A stretch of DNA of 64,000 nt from positions 1,534,501 to 1,598,500 of the forward strand of contig NC_135564.1 of NCBI RefSeq assembly GCF_964340395.1. Direction: 5' to 3'. The notes under the pieces are model-generated. The model did not search any database. It was not told the origin of the DNA and worked only from the letters and a program-made list of their open reading frames with translations. Position 1 is the first letter of the stretch; each line of letters opens with the position of its first letter. Position numbers and translations under genes: made by a program. Positions 38,110 to 50,400 of the stretch are shown here, piece after piece. Source of the stretch: Glandiceps talaboti. Taxonomy: Eukaryota; Hemichordata; Enteropneusta; Spengelidae.

Positions 38110-39970
38110 TCCTGGGCCTGTATGTATGTATATGAGATGTGGGCCTATATGTATATGTATAGATATGAGATGTGGGTTTTCATTGAATTCTATGACATTA
38201 TAATCAAAGCCAATAGGGTAATTAATCATCATAATAATAATAGGTTCTTTTGTTATATGAGTTTTGTAATAATTCATTACCTATCAGAAGAATACTGCCA
38301 AGGTAATAATTTAAGTTTAATTATACATCTAAACAAGAAATAAACACAGTTCCAAAATATATTACTTCTAAATAAAGCTAGTATATTTCAATTTTACAGT
38401 TCTTCCCATCTTCAATTTATAGTCCTACTTTAGTTTGCATTGTTGCTATTATTTTTGTAAAGAAAACACACAAATATTTAGTAATATACAAAGGGTAGGT
38501 GATTGAGACCTGGATAGCCAGACCTTTCAACTTTTCTTGAGCACCTTTTTATTGCTTCATTGAATAATTCCATAACAAAGAACTGTTAGCAATCTTTCTC
38601 ACAGTCATGGTAGGTTGGTCACAAGTATGCAGTCAACCCTTGGCATGCATTGTTACATCACAATCAAGTGAGTCCACCATTTATTTGACTCTATTATGTT
38701 CTATAGTGTCATCAGTCAATGTAAAACAAGTTTAACGGTTCATTTCTCACTAACTTTAGTTTGGCCAGGTACTAACTTTTAACTCCGAGACAATGACCCT
38801 TCCAAACTATTTGACATTTAAGAGGTAAAGAGTATAAATGCCACAACTTTTGTTTTTCATAAAAACATGTTTAGTTGATTCTACTTACGAAAGATTTTTA
38901 AGAGTCTTGAAGTGAGCAAGGAGAATTTGTTGAAAGCATGAAAACTATTTTAATTGAATTAGCTGTGTGCTTGTCATATATTTAATTCATTGTGTCATGA
39001 ATTAACAAATTTTATACCTTGTGAATAACTTTAGATACTTGATATAATTTCAAGAGAAAAATGACGTAAATGGTCAATTAAAAATAAAATTTATGAAAAA
39101 ATTGTTGCCCTTGTCTTTTTTGCCTCTTTAATTATACACCACAGGTCCACTACAGTGGAAAAAGTCCTCAATATTATAACTCAACATTTAGCAGTGAAGG
39201 AATAGTAAACAGATTAAATCATGAACCAAATATTACAACTTTGACCTATGAAACATTTACTACTAGCAATTCTTACAATGACGATACTTCTGAAAGAATA
39301 TACCTCAAGGACTGCTTGTTGTAAAAGTGAAGACGACAAAGCTTCCAGTACATTACCATTATAAAAGCCTTAGCAGAGTTCTTCATAATACTTACAAAGA
39401 AATATATGGATGTCCGTCTCACCTGAGACAATCTTAGAATTTTCCTTTCGGCTAATGCAAAGTGGTAGCCATTTTGTGTCACATACTGGCAATAATTTCT
39501 ATCATTTTGTACTAGCCCTTTTATTTTTTCACAAATATTTATAGAATCTTTGTTTGAAATTTCTTTTTATACAAATGTTTTCCGATCTTTCATGTATACC
39601 ATATGTTATTACCCACGTTATTCAACTGAACCGTATTGAATACATTAATATGATAACCTTCCACTATTTCATCAACATATTTCACACCAAACGTGTTTAA
39701 ATTTAAAACTGCAGCAGGTGCAACTGGAATTTTTTTTTTTTAAAAGAGTGTTTTGTTAGGTTCAATAACATACTTATAACATATACCATGAACAGTGTTG
39801 TATCACTTGTGTGCAAAAGAGTTTTTTGGGCCTGCACTCAAAAAATCATCACTCTCAACAGTGATCATGATTTCAACATGTGTCTGTACAAATTATGGAT
39901 AATATTGACCACTGTCAAATATTTACAATGTCTAATATTGGTATTTTATATTTTCGGTGAATATATGGTT
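38110..39970. other. AT-rich stretch, nothing recognised
   Basis: Small TATGAGATGTGGGCCTATAT-type duplication at 38125-38175. No supported exon. Confidence 0.45.
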
Positions 39971-39971
39971 T

Positions 39972-40095
39972 TGGGTCAAAATGATGAAAACACAGTTTTC
40001 TTTGTGAATCACCATGCCACATAGTGAGATACATGTATGTGGCAACACAAAATTTTGGTGTCACAAGAAATTGTTGTCACAGTGCATTAGTGGTA
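39972..40095 (+). mobile_element. Dispersed element family B, diverged copy
   Basis: GTCAAAATGATGAAAACACA, TTTGTGAATCACC, CACATAGTGAGATA, AAATTTTGGTGTCAC and AGAAATTGTTGTCAC parallel the family B copies at 49958, 53638 and 61227, but more diverged. Confidence 0.55.
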
Positions 40096-40099
40096 AATC

Positions 40100-43000
40100 A
40101 CATTAGTCTCATGAGTTTTCAATAATAGCCGACGGACATTGTCACATACAGTCAGTGAATTGCACAATTTTTACACCAAACATGCACAAACATGTAATTA
40201 TTATTTAGATTAATATCGTCTGTGTTGTTTGATACTCACTATAATCCTAACCACCCTTACATTTTTTTTCTCAGACTATAAAAAGATGGCATCTCTGAGG
40301 ACAGTGCTATTGCCTGATAAATTATTAGAGCACTGACTTTATTACCATCTAATTGTTATTGGTGATACAATGAAAGAAAGACATTCTATAGTAAGGTTTC
40401 AAAGACCTGTATTTTAAGTTTTATTCTATAAAAGAAGAGAAACTAGTTCAGTAGCCATTCTACTCTACAGACTCCAGTGAAATGACATCATCACAATTCA
40501 ATCTGGTATACATAGAGTTGCACTTTGTGACTGTAAACTGATGAATTATTCAGACTAGAATAGCTGATAGTATTTGAAGTGTGTCTCTCTGATAAGATAT
40601 ACTGGTGGTATGATGATTAACATTGCAAGTACAAACTACCTGTATAAATACACAATACCAACAGACTATATGGTACATCCATATATGTATATGTGTTATA
40701 CACACAAACACAGGACACCTCATTTTGGAGGGTGAGGGTGACGGGAAGGGAGGGGAACATGGTATCAGTTTCACTATATAATATAATATACACAAATTTC
40801 AAAAGAAAACCTTCAGAAATCTCACATTTTCATCAGCAACAAAAAACCCTGAACATGGAAGGTTTATTTTGGGATTTAAGGATATGATACACCTATACTG
40901 TATGATACGCAGCAATTAAAAACACACCAGGATCTTGACATCCATGATTACACACACATGATCCAATTTCATTTCATTGAACCATAGCGTAATTAAATTA
41001 TCCATGCAGCTAGGTCAAGCAAAGTAACAAACCCCAGGTTTGTTGTGATATTGTACATAAATTAGAACCATTCCACTAAGATTACTCAGAATTTAACTAA
41101 CCCCAGGCAATTCATGTGTCCCTGGCATTTGGGAGAACTTCCCCAAGAATAATGCACATATGATTGCCATAGTCATGACATCAAACGGCATAATTTGTGT
41201 ATAATATGCCTTAATTAACAGATTCAAAACACATGTGTGAAATATTCAATTGCAAGCTAATACTAAACCAGGGTCTGGCAAGGCCATCACAGTAGACTGT
41301 AGACAGACACACTTTCTAATTCTGAAAACATACAAAGGGAACCCATATGTATGCCACATTATTTTACAGCTAAATCATATTTTTTGGTAAGGAAACACCT
41401 AATATTATGAAGTCTTTTATCATATTCAATACCATACATGTACATGGATATGTATGGTAATCGTTAATGATGGCACGTACTCCACACATCAAATCAATCA
41501 TTATGTATCGTATACTATGGTTATAAATACTTAGACAATGTGACTCTCGTACATATAAAATATGTGACATTGTCACTTTCTAAATATTGAATGTAGATGT
41601 AATTACTGCTGTAGAAATGGCAGTGGAACTTCAACACTTTGCCACCCCAAGTACATGGTTTGTTGAGACACTTTCAAAGAACATTAGCTGACATAGTGTA
41701 GTTGAATACTGTATACATCAAATAAACACATACCATACACTATCAATAACTGACATGGCTCATATCATGAAATCTATGAGTTATTAGGAACAAACCACAT
41801 GGAATCCAACATGTGTTACCCTCCCATACATTTGCACATTGCCACTCTTGCACAGAAACGTGTGACATTATGACCCCTAGACAATGTTTTGAATTGAACA
41901 CCCCGAGGGTCTGTGTTGTAGTACAATTGACTGACAGGAACTAAATACAGTAATTCTGGTTTTGATTCCATAATTGTATCGTAGAATGGTAAAATGTTTT
42001 AAGTTTGAACTTGATAATGTCAAATACAACTCAAAATTTTACAAATTTGTGCCCTTTACAATTTTTATTGTAATTATCTGCTATATAGATGCATGATGTA
42101 CTAGCATATCATTATCCTCAGGACACACATGTTTGTAACCCTTCTCCATCATTCTTTATACATGCTATAGTTAGCTGAACACATGGAACTGAAATAGGTC
42201 ATGACCTACATTCATCTAAAAATAACAAACTATGGGGAAACTTGAACGTTGGACTAAAGTTTAAGCTGCTTATTTTCAAAACTGTTGAGTCTGAGAACCA
42301 AAATACACCATATTCAAACTGAAACTTTGGCTGTAAATAATCGACACGGACATGCAACCTACATTTACTTAGCTATATATCTGTTACTTACAATACATGT
42401 GGATGGAACAAATCTAAAATTTACATAATTTTTCTATGCCACTGACATTAAGTAATAACTGAACTTGTGAAACCATGGAACTACGTTGCACTGTTTCTAA
42501 ATTGCCTGAAGTAAAAATAACCTGGATACCCAAAGTGAGGCAGGCAAGTATGCTAAATGTTCTATTTTATTCCAGGTGGGTGGAACTATTTGACCAGAGC
42601 TATGTCCAACGGTGTTATATTACACTGTGGTGGTGAATACTTTTCCACATTTATGCACAGAATAAACTAATACTTCACATACCCTTAGAGAATGTATAAG
42701 AAAGATATTTTATGTTACTTTAAATAATCTTACAAGAATTTCATCACATTGCATTGCATTGATTTGAGGTGTCATTGGTTTAACAATTACACTATGATGA
42801 ATAATACAAATAAATCTAACAGTATTGTAGCCTAAAGTAACCCCTTTCCAAAATGTGTACCTACAGTAGTGCCAGTCACGCTTATTTATGTTCATTTTTT
42901 TTTGAGTAGTTTCAAACTCTGATAAAGTAGAAATATTTCCAATGGAACTGATAAAGATTTCATGAGCCATACTATTGCAATTGTAAGTAGTAAGAAAGTG

Positions 43001-43225
43001 ATCTAACCATGACATATTGCAATGCTAATATTGGGTGATTATTCAGTGCCTGGTATAAAGCTGACAATTTCATAACAGATCCTATACAATTTACGGTCAC
43101 CTACAAAAGTTGTGTTTAGATTCACACATCAATCCACTTGTCTATTTTCACATTTTTTTTGTATCTTCAATACAAAATTCATTGTAAAATATTCAATATG
43201 GAATTAGTCCATGTTGTACTTATTT
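40100..43225. other. AT-rich stretch, nothing recognised
   Basis: No supported exon or clear repeat; only short overlapping frames at 40550-40887 and 42710-43015. Confidence 0.45.
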
Positions 43226-43231
43226 CCTAGA

Positions 43232-43246
43232 CCCCCCCCCCCCCCC
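43232..43246. repeat. Poly-C run (15)
   Basis: Fifteen consecutive C between TAGA and TTTTAACC. Confidence 0.95.
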
Positions 43247-43740
43247 TTTTAACCAAGAAATCTACACAGGCTTTCAGTTTACTGACTACACTCTCTTGGT
43301 GTTTTGAGATATGTACCTGTTCCACTAGTCTGGAATCCATGCTGTGTTGTTATACATAAATGGTTGTGAAAAGTCCTTGAATGTTACTGGTCCCTGGGTA
43401 ATAGTTCACTTTCCAATTGCAGCCTGTTGTGTTGATTTATCAGTAACATGTAAAACTACATGTTTGAATTTTCATCATTTTGGCTATTCATTATAAATCT
43501 AGTTTCCCTGCTTAGGTGTGAAATGGAGACAGAGATTCAGACCATATTTTATGTAGTTACTACAATGATGTGTACAGTCATTAGTACTTGTACCAGACAG
43601 TGCTACGCTAACCCAACTATGATCAACAACACATCATCAAAATCTTGAAAAACTATTGAGATCTTAGAAGAAGAGATCTGGCAAGCCTCAGAGACTAATT
43701 CTTATTTGGTTTTACATTGCTAGTATTTTTAGAGATCGGT

Positions 43741-43794
<54 letters not shown>

Positions 43795-43799
43795 ACACA

Positions 43800-43848
<49 letters not shown>
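43741..43848. repeat. (CA)n microsatellite, about 105 bp
   Basis: CA run with two CATA interruptions. Confidence 0.98.
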
Positions 43849-43849
43849 T

Positions 43850-44700
43850 ACAAAAGGTTCAACCATCAGTTCAAGTTCTAAACCAACTACAAGTATTCTA
43901 AAAACATGTGAGAACAGACAAGCTGATCTGATCAGGCCATTGTCCTACTTACAATAGTATACTTCATTTCTTGAGTAAAGGATACAATATCTTTTGAAAA
44001 CAAACAATTCAAGTCTAAATCCAGGGGCTGAGTCACTTTTTGTTACTTGTTGACTGAAAGAAGTGAAATCAATAATTTCTCACAATTGTCAAGTCCAACA
44101 AGGGCAACTATCCATTCCATCACACAATAATTGTCTGCTTTGTATATACTAACTCAAATCAAGTATGCTCACAAAATGAATTATTAAACCATAGACCATG
44201 TACAAATATAGCTGCAAAGGGTGTCCTTAGCCAAAATTGCATAGCCTACAAGGTCAAAATAAAACTATTAGAGAGGAGAGTGAAGAGCTCTTTCTTACTT
44301 AGTCAATGATCCCATTTCAACAATCAATGCATTTTTTCAGACGAGAAGGTTACTAGGCAATGGCTTAGAAATAATGTTAATTTTATGATTCAGATGATAT
44401 CTATTAGCTATTTGATGAGTTTTGAAAATAAACTTTGTTTCACTGTCTTTCACACCCAGCCTATGGCCATGGAAGGTACCATTACTAGTGATGTGTACAC
44501 TGACACACACTAACACTAGTCACTTGTCTGTACATAAACAATCGGATTAGATATATTGTCCATGGTCTATGAACTCCTAACTGACAGCATAACAACAGCT
44601 GTGGTCTCTGTGTATTCATTGTAACTTCCGGTGCTATGCCACTTTGAATCTCCGAAATCTACATGGCCTTCGGTTGTAATTTTTTGTGTAGGTAGATATG
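43850..44700. other. Nothing recognised
   Basis: No supported exon. CpG content begins to rise toward 44.6 kb. Confidence 0.4.
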
Positions 44701-44715
44701 CATTCTTAGAGAAAG

Positions 44716-45700
44716 CTAGCTATGCAACAAGACACGTTTGCTATGTTCACAACAGACACCGATGGTTGCATGTAATATACAGAAATATTGTAACGTTACC
44801 CTCGCCGTGATATTCAAATCAAAGCATGGAACTGAGGTAGGAAGGCGAAGACCTCCCTCCATGTTCCAAGCAACGCTGTAAACATTCCCATACCAGCAGG
44901 TACAAACGTAAAATGAACTGTCTCGCATTTGCGACACGACGCTGCCCTGTGTAGTTTCACCGTAAACATACGCTTTCACATACATTACCCGTTTTTTTCC
45001 TAACGCTAACTACACAATACTACACCAGTGTCGCTGTGTTATTGCAGCAGAGATCGAATGACTCGGAGGGACTTCTCTGCTATCGATTATAACGACAACA
45101 ACACGGCACCCATCAAAATAAAAATAGAATTTTCACATGTGCGGTTTTATATTCTACTAAAATAACCAGATCAACAAAATCAGTATCTATCAAATATTTT
45201 ACGAACCACGTCTTGAAAACACGTGAAAAATATATGTCTGCCAAACACACTACTTTCGTCAGCATTGTACAACCTTCAGGCTTCACGATTATCGGTTTAA
45301 TAACGTTGTTTCGACTTCCGTCGTTTTTGTTCGGGTGGTGGTGACGGCACATTTGTAAGCAAGCACTGAAGATCTCAAGGTTTGCTATCAGTTGTAAAAT
45401 ATATATATGCGCGATGTCCATAGAAAATAGGGAGTTACTTACCATACACTACGCCGACGGCATCTGGGTTTCTAGTGTGGGAAAATACTTCGTAATGAAA
45501 GCATACACATTCCAACGTCTGCCCACGACGTCAACTTCCAGTTCAAAGCTGTAGAGGTCACAGAAACGTATAATTATGCAAATATATGCTGACGCAATTT
45601 GTTAACTAGGTCACCTTGCTCTCCGACGAGGTTGAGGGCGCCAGATCGAAAAGTCCATCGAAAGCGCTAGCCACCGAACTAGTAGTAATATAAAGGCAAG
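44716..45700 (-). promoter_or_regulatory. CpG-richer 5' region of a minus-strand gene
   Basis: CpG dinucleotides are visibly denser here than in the flanking AT-rich DNA. On the minus strand GAAGTTGACGTCG (45527-45539 region) combines an ETS-like GGAAGT and a CRE-like TGACGTC, both common in TATA-less promoters. A consensus donor lies downstream at 45443. An 89-codon minus frame (44716-44985) within it has no recognisable domain and may be incidental or an alternative 5' exon. The transcript would run away from OS9, toward the RING-finger exons. Confidence 0.5.
45443..45600 (-). other. Probable non-coding first exon (minus strand)
   Basis: Ends at 45443 with AGTGTATG followed by GTAAGTAACT, a near-perfect donor. 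The only nearby ATG (ATGCCGTCGGCGTAG) stops after four codons, so this would be 5' UTR. It could splice to the acceptor at 30314; that link is inference. The 5' end is not determinable from sequence; 45600 is nominal. Confidence 0.4.
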
Positions 45701-46396
45701 TTTGTCTTGACGAGTCGAAACCCAGCACCGTATATCCAGAACACAAGCATTTGTTTCCCCGAGATATGTATCAGAATGTTTCTATCAGAAATTATTTCAT
45801 AAACAAAATCAACACTTGAATTGAGAATAATCAAAACTGATGGGTAATTAATAAACTTAGTGTAATAGTATAACCGTTTGTATAAAACCTGCAACTTTTA
45901 TGAAAATGCTTTTTGTTATATATTGCTGTCATTATTTAACTGTAGTCAGGAACGCTTAGTGATACAGAACGTTCAGAGCGACATCGCGAAATTCACCATA
46001 CTATTTTTTTGTTGTGTGCCTGGTGCACATGTTAATTTTTTAGAGTTGGTTTGTATTGCACTTGATAGTGATACACGTGTATTTCGGTGAAGATGGACTT
46101 GTTCGAAAGGATAAGCCAAATATTCAAATTGAATCTTACCATTGGAGTTAAAGCTGTATTTGTGGTAGTGTACCGGTAAGTCATTGTGTACATGCAGTCC
46201 TTGCAAACCAGAGCTGTTATTTCTTCCCCGACACTGCCAAATGACGAATTAACCACTTGACGAATTAACCTCGGTGCGCGTTGGACTTCGCCGTAAAAGA
46301 TGTCGTGTTTTACGACGATGAAAAGTCTCTCAATTCAATATACATTTTGTACATCCATCGGAGAGAAAATGAAAACAAGGTATGTCAATATTTTAG

Positions 46397-46412
46397 CCAC
46401 TAGGTGGCGCTG
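46397..46412 (+). promoter_or_regulatory. CTCF-type insulator core motif
   Basis: CCACTAGGTGGCGCTG matches the core of the bilaterian CTCF consensus (CCASYAGRKGGCRS) at every position. It sits in the intergenic interval between the minus-strand CpG-rich 5' region and the OS9 promoter, where a boundary would be expected. Binding is inferred from the motif only. Confidence 0.7.
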
Positions 46413-46419
46413 TTTGGAA

Positions 46420-47255
46420 CGCTGCTTGACAAGGCGTGCAAACTTGCTCGAGACGCTGTTTTTTTTTTCACTCTCTGCTTGAATAAAATGTTTGTTTTTT
46501 TAAATATTAAAAAAGAACAAATGTGCTCTTTAGGGTGAAATGGTATTCTGGGTGAGTGATTGCAAACGTATCTGGTGAACGTGTTACTAGCCTTGAATCC
46601 ATGCCGATGGGGGTTTTGAATACTAGTATTCGTTTTTTCGCCAACACGCCTAAGGGGACTAGCTGGGAAAAACATTAAAATTTGGACACATTTAAACAAC
46701 AACAACAACACAACCCTAAATTGTATAACAAACTCACAACATTTGAAGATTATAAGACTTAAATAATCTCCCAAGGGACGTATGGTAATCTATTACTCTA
46801 ACGTAATAGTGGGAAATTGACCGCCAATAGTGACAGATTGTAAAAAGTTTTAGGAAATGAAGTTACCCAAAATAGCTCAGAAAGTATGATATGTATGTAT
46901 CTGCTGTTATTCGTGACCAAACTTGAAGGAAATGGTATATCTATCCAGTCAATTAAAAAAGAGTGAAAACTCAGCTGAAAAAGGAGATATAAGTGTAGAA
47001 GAAATATTCTAATAAATATATATGAGAAATATTTCATCTCCACCAAAACAAAAGCCCCGTCAAATTTTGCTCAGTGGCTCCCTCTGCTTGGAAATGGTTG
47101 AAGTGAATTTGAGACATTTTGAACAGCCCGGCGCATTTTCCTACGTATCACCAACCACTGAATTACTAATTACGTGTGTGTTACACATAATAGTAATATA
47201 ATAGTAATAATAAAATGAAAATTATTTACAGTTTTCTTGTACTCCGTGTCGACAT
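46420..47255. other. Intergenic upstream of OS9
   Basis: No supported coding sequence. CAACAACAACAACA-type run at about 46697. Small frames on the minus strand (46400-46774, 46798-47046) have no recognisable domain. Confidence 0.45.
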
Positions 47256-47265
47256 GTCCGACCCT

Positions 47266-47340
47266 CCAATCGAAATCCTGGACGTGTACTTCCATTGCGC
47301 TTGCGCATGTCACTAAAAGTTCAATCAAAATGGCGACTCC
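47266..47340 (+). promoter_or_regulatory. OS9: OS9 proximal promoter: ERSE-like, NRF1-like and YY1-like motifs
   Basis: CCAAT at 47266-47270 is followed after exactly nine bases by GGACG (47280-47284). This is the layout of the ER stress response element CCAAT-N9-CCACG, with two mismatches in the second half; the same bases form GGACGTGT, containing the GACGTG core of XBP1/ATF6 UPR elements. Downstream, TTGCGCTTGCGCATG (47295-47309) resembles an NRF1 site. AAAATGGCG spanning the start codon (47327-47335) matches the YY1 element often found at start codons. OS9 is an unfolded-protein-response target in vertebrates, which makes the first motif credible. Confidence 0.5.
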
Positions 47341-47488
47341 GATGCGGAAGCTGAGTCTAGTATCGACTGTATTTTCGTTAAATTTTGCCTTATTTTGTGC
47401 ACATTTTAATTCGATTTTAGATTTAGAAGAAATAGATGATGTAAAATATGGTATAGATATCGCTAATACACCAGTCCTGATGGGACGT
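47330..47488 (+). CDS. OS9: OS9 exon 1
   Basis: Encodes residues 1-53: signal peptide, then LEEIDDVKYGIDI, which matches the conserved LEEL..MRYGIEI start of mature OS-9. Ends CGT followed by GTAAGT, phase 0. Confidence 0.93.
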
Positions 47489-50400
47489 GTAAGTATGCAT
47501 TCATATTTCGGTCCACTCGTCAGCGTAACTTGTAAACCGTATCTAGTTCAACTACTGTGAGATGATGATGATAATAATAATAATAACAAACACAGGCAGC
47601 CTCGTTTTCTCTTCTGACTTTCATTTACTGTCATAAGACATCTAATCTGTAGAAGTGTCTGATCAATGGCTAAATGAGACCGTTCCGCGTACATACACAG
47701 AGCACAGAACTGTGCTGCAGTCACTGTATTTTGTTTTTAATATTCCGCTATTTTAATTTTTATAAATGCTGACGGACCTCGATTTTTGTCCGCAGACGAT
47801 GTCGGTTAAAAACAAACAGAAACAGAAAAATGTAAAATATGCATTGTTTAATAAAGATGAAAATTGTCACCTCAAAAAAAAAAATCAAAACTAGAATTAT
47901 TGCAGCTATCCTTGGACTGCATATATGTAGTTTCGACCTTTTGAAGTTTGACCCATATGGAAGAATCATTTGTAGGGTATGCCGAGTCAAAGGGTTTGAT
48001 CAGTGTATTCTTTACCAAAATGTGACTGTTTTGTTTCATGCATATTTCTGTTAAACAGATTTTTCACATTTGTTTACCTTTTCCTCTTACCTTATACATA
48101 GAATGTATGTTTGTAATCAAGTTGTATTACTGTGCAGGGTTGGATGGTATGTGTGTGATACCATGGAGATATACCTCCATGGTGATACAAACTTTATTTA
48201 AATTTCCTGAAAATATAAGCCTGTTTACATCGCATGGCAAGGTACAAGTTTGAAATCATTATATTGTACCAATCAGTATTGCTAGATAGAGGAAACATAT
48301 TCTGTGAAGATTGTTACAAAGAATTATTGCAAAATTAACAAAGTGTGTTTTGTTGACTTTCACTGCCTTGGTTTGTTATCACTGCAGTTGTACTGGCCAT
48401 GTACCAGTATGAACCATAGACGTGTAGGGTCTGTGTATCAACATAAAGAGAGTGACCTAATTATGGCTCCACTCCAGGTTGAGAATATAATTTATGCATT
48501 TTGAAAAAACAGTGTCACATATTCTATGAAACCAAAATCTATGATTTTGAAGCCAGTGGAAAATAGTTTATATATATATATATATAAATATATATAAATA
48601 TATGAAATCTGAATGTTTTTCCTTTACAGCCAATGGGAAATAGTGTTATATATATGAAATCTAAATGATTTTGTCTTTACAGCCAATAGAAGATAGTGTT
48701 ATATATATGAAATCCAAATATGGACAGGAATATGAATGTCAACTACCAGATATGACAGCATATGAGAAAGACTTAGAAGAAGAAAAACAAGCATCAGAAG
48801 TTGGAATTTCTGAATTATTAAAACCTATGAAACATTCACCATGTCTTATAAAGGTGGGTACAGAGGGAGGCAAATGAGAACTTGTGGTTGATAGTAGTAG
48901 TAGCATAGCCACTTTTTATTTAAATGACATTTTATATTCAACTTGTAGGACCTTTTTTGTTCCCTTGAATAGTATGTTATGTGTCATACTTGAATAAACG
49001 TACATCAGATTGTAAGTATGCTGTCCAACTGTTGTGTTCCCAATACCTCTTCCATAATGAACATTTTATTGGCTTCCAGGATACTGAAAAGATTTAAAAA
49101 TCTCATTGGGATTGAATGGTATCTTTCAGTATCTCCAGGAACATCTAGATGTAGGTCACATACAGGTCATGAAAGTAGCACATAACAATCATCATAAAAA
49201 GAGTGAAAATAACTCATTATTAGAATTACCCATATACATCATTACTCTTACAAATACATAGTACATAAAAGACAGTTGATAATGCTGTAGAAGGAAAAAA
49301 GTGACTAAATCCAGGGAAAATGATATATACATCTCTTTCTACTGTATATGCTGATAATATAAAATTTAGGGTATGCCTATCCCAAACCATATATCCATAA
49401 AAACTAAGTCTTTCAAAGTATACATTCAGAACTTTTTTTTTTACTGCAATCGTCTGTTTTCTTCATTGGTACTGGGTTGATGAGTGTACTTGTATAATAT
49501 ACATGTTTTTGACCACACATTTCACAGACATCCATAATACAAATGTATACTAATGTAATTTCTACTTTTTTAGACAAAAAATTGGTGGACATATGAATTT
49601 TGTTATGGTGATGAAGTAAAACAATATCATTTAGAAGATGGTAAAATTGTCAGTGAAGTAATCTCACTGGGTCATTTTGAATCTGAAATGGATTGGAGTA
49701 ATATTTCAAATACAGTGAGTATTTTTAAAACATAGTGGCACCAAAAAGTTTTCCAGAGTGTTGAAATCAAAGTATTTAAGTTTTGTTGTAGTAAATTACA
49801 TTTGTAAAGGTCCAGTTTGCTAAGGATTACAATTTAGATGTGAAAAAACAGTTGTCAGGCAGAACTAGAAACTGTTGTCATGGAGAGCTATAGAAACTTG
49901 TTCCAGAACACAAAAGTATAATCCAATGTAATCTTTATTGCAATGTGATGATAGATATTTTTTGTTGTTGTGTGTGAAAATGAGAAAAACTGTCATTTCT
50001 TGTGAGTCACCACATAGTAAGAGATAGGGGAATACCAAATTTTCGTGCCTCACTAGAAATTGTGTGCGTCAGTGGTGTGTCAAATTGGCATAGAGGGCAC
50101 ACTGGCTCCACCTAAATGTATGCTTTGCATTGAAACACTTTGTAACTATACAATTTTTTTGTGTATAGTAGTAGTAATCATTATTGACATTCCGGCTATA
50201 GAGTTTTTTGTGGAAGGCTTGACTTTTCAATATATTTATTTCAAATTGGCACTGACAGTAAGTGAAATGTATGTTTATTTCACCTTAACAACATATTTTA
50301 TTAGTACCGTAGTACCAAATTGTGTTATTACATGGAACTAAAACACATATTATACATACATAACTACTTTGTCAAAATTGCAATTGTAGTCCCTAGAAAT

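Noticed and set aside
44716-44985. 89-codon minus-strand frame in CpG-richer DNA
   Set aside because: No recognisable domain and only a weak possible donor (GAGG/GTAACG); kept only as part of the regulatory region.
46300-46482. Possible plus-strand exon ending AACAAG/GTATGT
   Set aside because: Only a donor-like site and a short frame without a domain; the frame also spans the CTCF motif.
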